The notes under the pieces were generated by a model, which saw only the letters and a program-made list of their open reading frames with translations, was not told the origin of the DNA and ran no database searches. DNA of 64,000 bases from Onchocerca lupi (taxonomy: Eukaryota; Nematoda; Chromadorea; Rhabditida; Onchocercidae). Positions 40,026 through 51,873 of this stretch are shown here, in pieces. The translations under genes and the position numbers were made by a program. Position 1 is the stretch's first letter. Each line of letters opens with the position of its first letter. The DNA lies in NCBI GenBank assembly GCA_028564675.1, contig JAOVVO010000005.1, forward strand, positions 124,001 to 188,000, in the 5' to 3' direction.

Positions 40026-41193
40026 ATGAGGGAGCAAACTATTCAAGCAATTCGAGTTCACGGACCTGGTAAGGGTAAAAATCAGGAAATTACATTCGGT
40101 GAGGAACATCTTCATGCAAGTGGTGTTTTCGCTAATGTTTATTCAGCCAGATTGTATCGACCGGTAGAAATGGCTATTGCAATCAAGAAAACTTGGCCAA
40201 GTAAAGGATGGTCGATAATTAACCCAGAAGTGTATTATCTTTCTCGAATGAAACATCGATGCATCATCAAACTTCTCTATCATTTCACTTTAACATCAAA
40301 TAATGACATATGTCATTGCATGGTTTTTGATTATTTACCAACAGATATGGCCAAATTACGAATGAACAAAGTCGGTCGTCGTTTTCCCCTTCTCGATGCG
40401 AAATTATATGCATTTCAAATGTTCTCAGCCCTAGACTACGTAAATGCCTTAGGTATTGCACATCGAGATGTTAAGCCATCGAACATGATCGTTGATGATG
40501 AAAAGGGAATCCTGAAACTGGCCGATTTCGGCAATGCAAAATTGTTGAGGAAAGATGAAGAAAATACACCATATCAGGTTGGCACAGAACGAACGTTCTT
40601 TTTTGTTTAAGAAAATTAAGAAGTACGGAAAGTTGGGAGAAAAACTACTTCGAAACTTGTCAATTAATGCTTGTTTATTTTAGGTGACACGTTATTATCG
40701 AGCACCCGAATTGATATTTGGCTCGACGAAGTATTCAACAGAGATAGATATTTGGGCATGCGGTTGTGTATTATCCGAATTTGTTACCGGCAAAGTGCTT
40801 CTGCAGGGACGTAATAGTCAAGATCAAGCTCGACTAGTGATCGATATATTTGGCTATCCGAGCACCGAACAGTGTCAGGCAATGAAAGTAAAAAAGCCAC
40901 GATATGCGCGAAAACGTGCCCGTGGTTTGCGCGTAATACTAAGTAATGCTAATGCACCAGCTGATATGATCCAGTTGCTCGAAGCTGTTCTTGTTTATGA
41001 GCCCTACCTAAGGCTTCGAGGTCATGAGATACTCGGACATTCATTTTTCAACGATTTACGCAAGATTCCAGCACCAGTACGAAGCAACGGACGAACGATA
41101 CCACTTCTGGATTACACCGTCTATCAGAAGAGTACACAAACAACGGATTCCGAAGAAACGATTGATGATAAATCGGATAGGAATGAGTCATGA
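40026..41193 (+). CDS. GSK3-like serine/threonine kinase, divergent
   Basis: Two exons, 40026-40577 and 40684-41193, give 353 residues. The closest family is glycogen synthase kinase 3. Seen: a catalytic lysine in AIAIKKT (Lys54), an alpha-C glutamate (Glu68), HRDVKPSN (Asp148), DFGNAK (Asp167) and YYRAPELIFGST followed by IDIWACGCVL. The activation-loop tyrosine that GSK3 autophosphorylates is kept (TPYQVTRYYR, Tyr183). Odd points: the glycine-rich loop is degenerate (ASGVFANVY lacks the last glycine), and of the three GSK3 basic residues that hold a primed substrate phosphate, the Arg96 position appears to be proline (NPEV). The Arg180 and Lys205 equivalents are present. C. elegans has sperm-expressed GSK3-like kinases (gskl genes); a similar role here is inference. 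It sits about 395 nt after the PDZ gene on the same strand. Confidence 0.93.
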
Positions 41194-44100
41194 GAATAAC
41201 TATATTTCTATCATTGTTTCTGAAATTAAATATCATTTTTGCTTTTTATAAAATAAAAATCAATGATCTTTATAAGACAGTCCTAATACGGATATATGAC
41301 TGAAAGAATATTAGCAGTTCTGTTAATCACTTCACAATACAAAATAAAGAATCGAATTCAGCATAATGAGGCTACTTGTTACATCTTAGTAAAAAATATA
41401 AAACAAATCAAATTCTATTCAAAATATTTCATTTGTTAAATAATAAATTGTCTGAACCGTTTGAAAATCGAAAATTTTGAATTTAGAAAAAATAAGTGGA
41501 ACAGGGAAAGAATGTACTTTATGATGACAAGATATATTTCTATGATAACTCATTTGTATACAAATGCTTAATGTACTTGTATACTCGGAACGAACATCAT
41601 TGAAGGGATTTATTGCCCAAATAATTTAATCTTATTGTCTTTACATTACCAATTTAGTCCGAAATATTAATGAAATACGACGAATGAAATATTTGTTGTT
41701 ACTTGCCACATAAAGTTTCAAATTCTATAACAAATGATTTGAAATTTCGAACCAGCTGGACCAGCCAAGACCAACTAGTTTAAAATAATTTTAACTTTGC
41801 CAAGTACTTTGCTGTAATTTGATATTTTCAAATTTCATATGGATGATTATATTGGTACATAAAATTAAAAATTAGCAAGACTCAATTCAATCGTCTCTTG
41901 ACGAATTTTTTTGCAAAATTGAATTCAATGTTTTTCAATTTCCAGACCACTTCTTGTCGAATATATTTTGTTTATTTTTGAAAATTATTTCCGGTACCAT
42001 CCATGAACGAGAAATTTCCTAAAATACTAAATGCAAATATTGTTTACAAACGGAAAAAATATTATAAATGTTATTCTTTTGCTCATATTTTTGGTTGATG
42101 TTGTCAAAAAATTTAAGATTTTCATCAATCGCATTGTAGTTCAAATTCGATTTCGTTGCTACTGTTCTTAGTAATGTTGAACGTCATGATTTGGGCAAAT
42201 TTGATAATTTTTTTGACAAAATTTTTAAAAGTTTTCGTATTTTCAAAAGAAATGAATGTTTCCCTTGTTATCGTTATATTAAAATATGTCGAGATTACTG
42301 AAGATGATATGTGACATGACAAATAGACGATGCCATTCATAAACACATTGAAGTAAAGAAGAGAAATGTCCCTTCAAATGCTTGTCGCTAGTGATCCATG
42401 ATGGATCGATGCTCAGTGATTGCTGCCAATAAGAATTTTAAAAATTAAATCTCCGAAAATTTCATTACTTTCATTTTGATTATTTTTTGCATGACTCACT
42501 TGAATAATGCCTTTCAATTTAACATCAATTCATAATTTAAGGTTTGCATCAACTCATATTGCTCTGACGCAGATCCTATGGTTATGTCAAATTTGTCGCA
42601 TTTATTTTGCATCGATTTTAAATGCTTTCACAAATAGCTGTTGATTGTTGGTCTCCTAAATGCATTTCTTCTAAGCTTTATGCACAGAAAATTTCTATAT
42701 TTCAGACAATTTCTTTTGAAATCTTTATCTCTGATTTATTCATTCAATTTCGTTGGGCATAATTGAATTTAATTCTCAGAATTATTGATTTTTCCAAGAA
42801 ACTCAAACAAATTTCTTTTAATGTTTGCACAGAATATATTTTGAGGAAAAAAGTCAAAGAAGTATATGTAAACTGTGGACTAATTGGCTCATAGTTATTG
42901 GAAATTTTGGAAATTTTGTATATTACAGATATTTTAATGAAACTTATAAAACTTCCAAAAGAAGTCAAATACTTATAAAAAATCTGATTCTTAATTTAAG
43001 GGACAAATACGCATATACACATACACACATACACATATACATACACATACACATACACACACATACACATACACATACACACACAGAATGCATACATAAA
43101 TAATGTGGAACATTACGAATAAATGTGGAACACTTGAGATAACAAAAGCTAAGACTCAATTTGACAGCCCAGCTAATGCTTATTAAACTAGGCCCAAAAA
43201 GCAGACATTCAGTCCATTGGACTAGTCCAAAGATAAGTTTCTGGCCTTATTCTACTTTCTCTTCATATTTGTTGTCTTCGAGAAATTCAAGAATAGTCCA
43301 ACTCGTTTACCAGAAAATTACGCAAGGAAAATTGCATTCCTGTGCAAAAACTCGGCCTTATCTAAAAATTATTTCTCTGGAAAGTTTGCTTTTAAGTCTG
43401 ATCTCAAGTTTTAAGAAGAACTTCTTAAAATTCGAAAATTGATGGATTTTAATTTAAATAATGCATCATTTCTTTTATCTTTTCATAATTTCTTAGTATT
43501 ATAAAATACTAATATGTAAATTATCAATAATTTCAATTATATTTGATCAATAATATTTTCTATTTCTAAAAATTTTGACAAAAAAATTTGCCAATCTCTA
43601 CTTTCTTTCCTTTTTTCTGGAAAATAAACCAGTTTTAGGAGGTGAAAACATTATTATTGCTCAAATCAGTGAAATCAGTGAAGTTTCAGGAATCATGCAT
43701 GTCAGCCTCTTCTTGTATATGGGCTATAAATAACTCTTTAAATTTCCTTTCATGCTGTAGATCTGTTTTACCGTTACTTTGCTGATTGTTACACTGGAAT
43801 TTAACCATCTTAACAGTACTTTTGAAACAATTAAAATAAGTTCATTCGAACTTAATGCTTGGATAAGAGTTGTATTCCTAATTAAGGAGTTTCGTATATA
43901 ATTGACGGAAAACGAAATTGACAGAGAGTGACAAGATCAGACTTGAAAAATATGCTGAATAATGTTGTTTATCTGTTGTTTTCCTTCCAGACCAAAGTTT
44001 AATCGTTTAGTTTTTGAGACATCTTTCCAATCATATTTATCTCTTTATGCAGTGTACGGTTTACGGAATAAATCTTCAATGTGAATTATCTTAATTATGT

Positions 44101-44499
44101 TGTGTTTTCTATGCTTTCAACAATAAACATTTTTTTTAGAAGCTTAAAATAATTTGAAAAATCGCAATTTGAAGTTGTAGTGAAGAAAAAGATAAAATTA
44201 AAGATTAAACGAATTCAATTATTGATAGTTTAATTTGAATTGAAAAAAATACATCAATTCAATAACGGACATTCGGAACACAGCATATTTGATTTTTGTG
44301 ACGAATAATCTGAGTGATAATTTGAGTGATCTTTCAGCGATCACTTGAATGATCAAACCAATTTGAATTGAAGCACATTCAACTTACATTTAGATCAACA
44401 ATGTAATTTTTGAATATTTGAGTGGCGATTTTAATACTGTTTTGCGCTATCTTGATAAAATTGTACAGAGATAATTGGTTATTAATTTTATAGATATTC
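41194..44499. other. Intergenic stretch with CA microsatellite
   Basis: About 3.3 kb of AT-rich sequence after the kinase. Apart from the dinucleotide repeat at 43011-43085 I see nothing supported. A 93-codon plus-strand frame at 43161-43442 has no splice context or recognisable domain. Confidence 0.45.
43011..43085. repeat. CA/TACACA microsatellite
   Basis: An irregular run of ACAC and ATACAC words over about 75 bases. It is intergenic. Confidence 0.9.
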
Positions 44500-47400
44500 A
44501 TGCGAGTGCTGTGTTGCTACTCAAAACGACGTTGTGCAAGCCCGGCAATGAAATCACCAGAGCAATGCAAAGTAAGCATTTCATATTTCAGAGTTTTATT
44601 TATCATTTCATATTTTTAAGTTTTCAATGAGACTAAATAAATTAAAAAATGGATTATTCAATTAAGCTCACTCAATGATTAATTTATGAATATCATGTAT
44701 TTGTGATTTTGTATGAAGAAAACACGTAGCTTACCTGCAACATATTTAATCAACATGTTGCTTTGTTCATTTTAGTAGCTTACGATTGTATCAACAACAT
44801 TTGTTTGCAATATTGATGGCAGAAATTTTAAATTTAGTGAAATATGATTTTGTGCACATGGGAAAAATATATTTTGGGCATCATATTTAAGAAATTTTGT
44901 GAATTTATCTATTTCGACTAAAATCCATCGAAAAATTTTGTTCTTCAAAGCTTACGAAAATTGGCAATTGTCAGCATTCACCTGTGAAATCTATCAAATG
45001 AATCAAATCAGAAATATTCTGGATGAATATAATAATCCATTACTAAAAAGAAATCAACCATTAACTAAAATAGCACCCAATAAAATATTTCAATTTAACT
45101 ACTATTAGATATTTCGGTCAATCTAAAACTATTTACTATTATTCTCAATTCGCCTTTTCTTTCAAGAAAATAGAATATTGACATTTGTTTTCAGCATTAG
45201 ATGAGAATACATTTATTAATGAAAAGTTTTTACGTAGCTAACATTTTTCATTTTATGAACAATTATTTTTTATCAAAATTCAAACGGGTCTAATTTTGCA
45301 AGAATTTTTAGCCACTTAAAAATCAAGCATTGTGCACCATAATATGTAAGAAAAGAAATTTAAATCAAGATCACAGTTGTATGAAATCGTCGTAAAATTG
45401 TCGAATGTTGCGAAAATTTTACAGCGCGACGTACTTAGCATGACTCTGGCAAGATTGGATGAGTTTGAAAGTTTGACACCATTGATGGTCGTATCAGGTG
45501 GTAATGATGAAAGATCATCTTCACGCCATCACCAAATTTCGACAGTTACTTCACGAAGTCCACCACCGCCAAGATACCTAACCAATGGGAAAACATTGAT
45601 CGTTCCGCTGAATTCCGGAAGAGGTTCATCCCGATCATTATTGCAGGAAATTATAAATCTGTAATTTTCGATTTGAAATCGAATCTGTTACAATTTAATT
45701 CGCTTCAAAGATCCATTACTGCATTAACATTCACTATTAAAAAGAAGAAATTAATTTTAATCTTCTTTAATATCCTTGAATTTTAATTTAGCTTGGCGAC
45801 ATGAAAATGGCATTAGTCTGTTGGATTAGAATTCACCAATAGATTTTTGTTTAATTTCATGAGATCTAAATCTATTGTGATTACTCATACAAATATTTTT
45901 AATTTATTTCGAATTAGACCTTTATTTGATTTACTTCAGCGTAATATTTTGTCCAAATTTCTTATTTTTCTGAGTATCTAACAGGTAAAAGAAAGGTTTC
46001 AAATGGAATTTGAGATAATTTACGATCGAAAAGATTGCATAAAGCCATTAATTTTCTTGTTAAAATACTAATCCCCATTTATTAAATGTTCCAAGAAAGA
46101 AAAATATTGCGAATACTTTCAAATACTGTGTATTCGATTTTAAGAAATAAAACACTGAAAGGAGCAAGTTCTGTTCTTGCGTGTGTTGAAACTTTTTCAT
46201 TAAATTTTGAAAATTTAGAAAATTGAAATGATTGTGATTGAGAAAATGAGACTTTTTTCTAATTTATCAATAAAAGATAGAAAGTAGTTGATAAATTTTT
46301 GAAAAAAAAAATAAAATATGGGGCTGAGGAATTCTGTCTATCGATAATAACAATCGCATCTTTCACTTTTCAGTTGAAAATCAAAAAGAAATAAAAAAGG
46401 ATATCAGAACCATTCTTAATTAAAAGTTAGAAAAAATTTCAGGAATTTAGAAAATTTCAGTTTATTTTGTTTTCTCTCCTTATTTATTTTCTTTTTTTCT
46501 TCAGAAAAGAAATAAAAAGGAAACCAAAAAACAAATCATCACTTCTTTTCATCTTTTCGCTTATTTGGGGGAAAATATCTCACTGATTTATGCTTAGATT
46601 GGAGAGAGATTCCAAACGAAGGAATGCTTCGAAAGATGCAAAAAATGTTTATAACTACAACAAAGCTGAATAAAAAGAACTGGCTTCTGATTCAGATTTA
46701 AGCCTTATTAGGATTTTAAAATTTGTAATAGATCAAATAATAGATTTTATTTCACGAATTATCCTTTGGCTCGAAAATTTTCAGGATGCATATCACTTGC
46801 ACCATTGCTTGCTACACCTGACAACAAAGATACATCATTCAAGAACGTTATCCCGAAAGGGTGCAATAGGACAGCAGAAGATAATGAAAATGTTCCGATA
46901 TCTCTAAATCTGGATAAATTTGACGCAGATTTCATCTCCATTGATCGAGTTTGTTTATCGAAAATATTCAAACATCATAAAGATGTAAATTATTTGATCA
47001 ATGAACAATTTCGCGTTGATTTCAGACTACTACTGTATCGTATTTGGAACCACGACAGCAAAAACTTCAACAATGTCAGTGCGGTATACCAAAGCAAGAA
47101 AAAGCGCCTAGCTTTGAGGCAAAATGTTTTTTTAAATTTTTTTGGCTTGAAAATTGTTGATTTTCGCTTTTCAGCAAATTTTTTTGTTTCACTATGCTTG
47201 ATTACAGTTACCAATTCCAAGTTATGCTCCACCACCATTACCTGCAGTTCTAGTCCGTTCATCACACCGTAAGTCTTATATGATTCCTGCATTTCCTATA
47301 TTTTATTTCTTGCTCATTTCCATAGCTCTCTTGCTTCTTCTATTAATTCTACAAATTTTGTAGTGTTAGCTGCTAGATATAGTTATGTTCCGATGATTCA

Positions 47401-48971
47401 AGATAAGCTTATCATGTCCAGATGATTCAAGATAAGTCCATAATGTCAACTCCTAAAAGTGCCAGGAGTTGGACAGTTTGATAACGCTTATCAATGAGCT
47501 TTTTTGTCTTCTCTTTTTTAGAACATGAGATATTGCAGAGCAAGTATTCCTTCTGCTACTATTAAATGTGATTTAATTATTTTAATATTTTAGTCTATGC
47601 AAAAGTTACGGATGAATTAGTAAATTTTTGGACAGGATCGAAATACTATTCAATAATTTCAGTTAATTTAAAAAAAGAGCTACCAGTAGTTACTGAAGCA
47701 AATAAAAGTATTGATCTTCATAGTGATGCAAAGGCGAAGAAAAGTTCAAGCATCAATTCAATGAAATCTCTTAGCAGGTAATGGTATTTTATTTCATACC
47801 GCTTATATAGACTTGACCTTTTGTAAAGGTCATAATCAGCCTTTTTTACCGAAGGAAAGATATATTACAGTGGAATAAAACATTATGATAAGCTTAGCCT
47901 GCTATTATCAAATGATATCACTGTTCAACCGTCAAGCATATTACAGTCCACAAGATTCATCGTTCAGCATGGGGTCACCTCTGGATACAAGTGCTTCTAT
48001 TAGTGACAGTTTTACTAGTGAAGGAGAGATTGATTCGGAAGAAAAAAAACAAATTTATTCGTGTGAAACAGGCAAGTTTATAAAGATTTAAAGAAGTTAT
48101 GCAAAAAGGAAGAGGAAAGAGCTGACAATATACGCCGAATTCCAAGTACCAAAATGTGAATTATAAAAGTTTGCAAATTATAAAAGTTTCTTTTATTTCC
48201 TATTATAATTAAGACCAAATTCAATTTTAATATTTAAATTTAAATTCGAGTTCAATTTTAATATCTAATGTTATTTAAAGCTAATTTAAAATACTTAAAT
48301 AAGTTTAAAAATAAGAATTATTGAGATGAAAATTCAAAGTATTTCAGGACTGCAACAGCAAATTGATATGGAAATTTATGGATTTTCTCCGGAATTGGAT
48401 TATTCAAACTCTGAAACAGATTCACAGCATAAATATATTCTTCATCGGTAAATTGTTGAAAGAAAAAAAATTTTTTTAAGTTTTGTGTTTAAATGCTACA
48501 AAATAAAAGATCGTAAAGTGGTTGAGAGTGATAATAAAAAGTTATCAAGTGGCAACATAAAATAATCGGTTTTGATCTTTGCTTGACTGATATTTATTTG
48601 AAGTGTGTTGAGCACAGTTCAGTAAAATATATAATTAAAATAAATGAAATGTCATGCTAGCAAAAAGCCAATTATTAAGATTGTCCTTCAAATTTCATTA
48701 GCGAAATCAATTACTTAGTTTTCAGAATAGAGGAAGAGTCGGAACAATATGGAGATATCGAGAGAGCTGGAATTATAACAAGCCGAACGCTTAATTCAAT
48801 CAAATCATCTTACTCATATTCAACTCAGATAGATTCGCGATGCAAAATTATTATTCCGCATTCTATTTCTCAACAGGTGAAATTTTAAACTCTGACCTTT
48901 TTGATTGCTAAAGTTTTAGTGAAACGGTACTTCCTATGTGTAAATTTCAGAAATTGATGGATGAAATCTAA
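44500..48971 (+). CDS. Unrecognised serine-rich protein
   Basis: Ten exons: 44500-44571, 45425-45623, 46785-46984, 47026-47118, 47208-47268, 47594-47777, 47947-48071, 48348-48447, 48726-48876 and 48951-48971. All phases agree, giving about 401 residues. Not recognised. Seen: an N-terminus MRVLCCYSKRRC with paired cysteines next to basic residues, which could be palmitoylated (inference); RDVLSMTLARLDEF; a proline run SPPPPRYL; a second proline-rich block LPIPSYAPPPLPAVL; then a serine- and acid-rich region (SFTSEGEIDSEEK), GLQQQIDMEIYGF and the end KLMDEI. It is mostly disordered, perhaps a cortical adaptor or regulator. Two introns use GC donors: GAG|GCAAAA after 47118 and the textbook CAG|GCAAGT after 48071. 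The 41-nt intron at 46985-47025 is very short and could be wrong. Confidence 0.62.
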
Positions 48972-48993
48972 GCTCGAATTCTTTGATATGACA

Positions 48994-49079
48994 GCGATTT
49001 AAATAATAAGGGATTTAAATAATGATTTAAATAACGATTTAAATAATGAGAGATTTAAATAATAGGGATTTAAATAATG
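48994..49079. repeat. GATTTAAATAA(T) short tandem repeat
   Basis: Six copies of a GATTTAAATAA core with 3-7 nt spacers start about 25 nt after the stop codon of the serine-rich gene, so the repeat probably lies in its 3' UTR. Confidence 0.75.
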
Positions 49080-50626
49080 CTCTAGTTATAAAAATCAGCT
49101 TTATTCTATCCATTCACAACAAGTTTCAGTTAGAACTGATGAATCATTCGTGAATACCTGTGATGAAACAAATCAGCATTATCTCTTCTTAACATCTTGA
49201 AATTGTTCATTTGAAGTGAAATGGTATAAATGAAAATTATTCAGAGAAAAAATTCCCCATTCGAATTATATATGCAACACATAAGGAATAATAATTCAAG
49301 TTTTTTTATTAGCTGAAATTTGTCAAAATTTTCAGCTAAGAAGAAACAAATCTTCTTTTTTTTTACAATGTTTTAAGCAATAAATTTTAATTGATGAACA
49401 GAATGAACCGAAATAAGACCAGCTGCAAAACTTATGACGCATAGAATGTCAATCGGATAATTTCAATGAGTTAAAATGAGAGAATGCTTTTCTAACAAAT
49501 TATATACTTCGAACTGATTTTGAACAATAAAATACTTCCATAACACAAACTCACTCTTGTGTGACGGCCAAAAAAAGATTGAAAAAATTTTTCAAAAAAT
49601 GACACTGAAGTCTTCATCATGTTTTTGCTCAATAATGGCGAATTGAAGAATCAACAAGGTGCTTCTGTTGTAACCTGATATCAAATATCGCCTTCAAAAA
49701 CTGAATAGCGGTTTCATAGACAAAAGTACGTAAAATGGACGATGAGAAAAATTTTGAAAATTATAGTGCAAATTTTTCACGAATATTTTCACTTAAAATA
49801 AAATTAGCAACAATAAAAAATCCTTCAGTCAGTTTCGCGACTCGAGAAGGCACTGATTCAGATTTGCTGGCTGTCAGAATTTTGACATTTAAATTTTAAA
49901 GACTAAATTAAGTTTCATATTGTCACTTTTAAAAAATGATAAAGTTTGGTAGTAGATTATGTTGAATATTATTGCGGTAATATGCATCGTTTATCAGATA
50001 CGCGAAATCAGGTTTCTTCTAAGAACTACTCTCAAGATTCGAGCAATGAAACATAGTGTTTCCGATGAATAAGCATAAGCGATGAAATTAGAAAAAGTAG
50101 AAAAGAATTGGCCAAAAAATGAAAAAAGACAAAAAAAAAGGGATATCAATCTCTCTGAGTTCTTAACTTAAAGAAACTAAAGCAGTATTGCTCATTCATC
50201 TATTTTGTTAGACAAAAGAATATATAATCATGGATCATGACCTGAACTGACCTACCGACCAAGTTTCAACCAAGTGATGACTGAAGCATAAATACGACGT
50301 GTGACATGATTTGATTCATTCAGATAATCCTGTTCAGAAGAATTTTATTGATTGTGGGAACAGTGATTGTTCGTTCATGTTACAAAAAATGAGTCACCTT
50401 TTGTGTAACATATTTATTTCCACAATGTCGTTAACATCGCAAGCACAAATTAAACAAGAAATAGGTTAAGATTGTTATAAAGCAAAATGAATATAAACAG
50501 ATCGCAGCATTTTGTTAACTTTCATTGTTGTCGGAACAACCGAATAAAAGTGATTCATATCTATGTAATTAAAATAATTCTATCTTTCGCTCATTTTATT
50601 TCGTAATAAGTTAAATATAATGTTAG

Positions 50627-51010
50627 TTAAAATTGTCGAGAAATTGGATAATTAATTACAACGCTGCAAGGACTAAAATCCAAATGTAATTTCGAATCTA
50701 TTTGAAGCTCATATTGTTTAAATTTAATTGGTTTTGTCTTAAATTTTTTCTTGCAAGTGGAGTAATGACCTTCAATGAGAAATTTAACTACCCAGTCTAA
50801 AAACCAAATCATATCACGACAGAAAATGATGCAATCATCAAATTCGGCGACGATTAAAGATTCCAGAAAGTGCCAGGAAGTGGACAAAAACGGAATATAA
50901 GCTACAGACGACAATCCAAAAGCATCAGTTACAGTTAACCTCACGTCGATAAACTCAGCGCCACAAAGCCTTTCTATATTCTTGTTATCTATTGTGTGTC
51001 GCGTGCGCAT
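50627..51010 (-). CDS. Orphan single-exon open frame of 127 codons
   Basis: An uninterrupted minus-strand frame starting MRTRHTIDNKNIERLCG, unusually long for this AT-rich background. It contains hydrophobic segments (AYIPFLSTSWHFL, DMIWFLDWVVKFL), four cysteines and a basic stretch CKKKFKTKPIKFK. No domain or signal peptide was recognised. It could be an orphan gene, an exon of a larger minus-strand gene, or an old insertion. Conservation in related worms would decide. Confidence 0.28.
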   Translation of the reverse strand: MRTRHTIDNKNIERLCGAEFIDVRLTVTDAFGLSSVAYIPFLSTSWHFLESLIVAEFDDCIIFCRDMIWFLDWVVKFLIEGHYSTCKKKFKTKPIKFKQYELQIDSKLHLDFSPCSVVINYPISRQF

Positions 51011-51794
51011 ATACTGGATGACATCTCATGCCTTGTATTAAAAGCACTTTACCTAATAAAGCATCTAAAATTCTTAGTGTCATGAAGCACCTTTTTCAAC
51101 AAAACAAGTTTCGCGACAACTGTGTGACTCCTCTAAATAGTTCGATGTAGCTATTAGAACATGCAGAATTTTGAATTACCATTTCAGTCTATGGCTCTTC
51201 TTTATTCGAATCTTGTATAATTATAAAAATCATTACATCACAAGATGCATATATTCCATTTTCTTTCTTATTTATTGTAATTATGAAATTTCGAATATTA
51301 ACTGACAATTTTATTACAATTTTCTACATGTGAAACAGACCTATTGATAATCCAGTTCATTCAAGCTGCTGAAAAGACAAATTAAGATGTATAATTTTTC
51401 TTTTTGAAATTTTAATTCATTTACGCATAAATCAAAAATAATACTATAATACTATGTTTTACGTTGAAAAATACGTAGCATTACCTAAATTTTGAAAGAG
51501 TCTTAGAAAACAATAGTCCATTTATCAATCTTTAGTAGTGGTCATTCTCTGAAGCGTCCATCAATCTTCATTATTGCTCATTTTTCTGAAGCATTCATTA
51601 AAATTTCTTAATTAATGAAAAAACTTAAGGTAAAGTGTAATTATTATAAAAAATTAGAAGTTTTCTACTCCGTGCAAAAATCGACGCTATTTATTTATGA
51701 GCCATAATAAGTAGGTATTTTGGCTGCTGTGGTTGCTTGTGTCTCCTCAAAAATGTTATTATCAAAATTGCTGACTCTTTGCTGGCAAGATTGT

Positions 51795-51873
51795 CCATAT
51801 TTCCAATACAGCCATACAGCCATATTTCCAATACAGCCATATTACATCCAATACAGCCATATTTCCAATATGC
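51795..51873. repeat. Short tandem repeat with CCATATTTCCAATACAG unit
   Basis: Three near-exact 17-bp units and several truncated pieces (ACAGCCAT) are arranged in tandem. Confidence 0.8.

Noticed and set aside
43161..43442. 93-codon plus-strand open frame after the CA repeat
   Set aside because: No splice context, signal peptide, domain or polyadenylation signal tied to it; it could be chance.
46990..47292. 100-codon minus-strand open frame
   Set aside because: It overlaps, antisense, the in-phase exons and introns of the serine-rich plus-strand gene.
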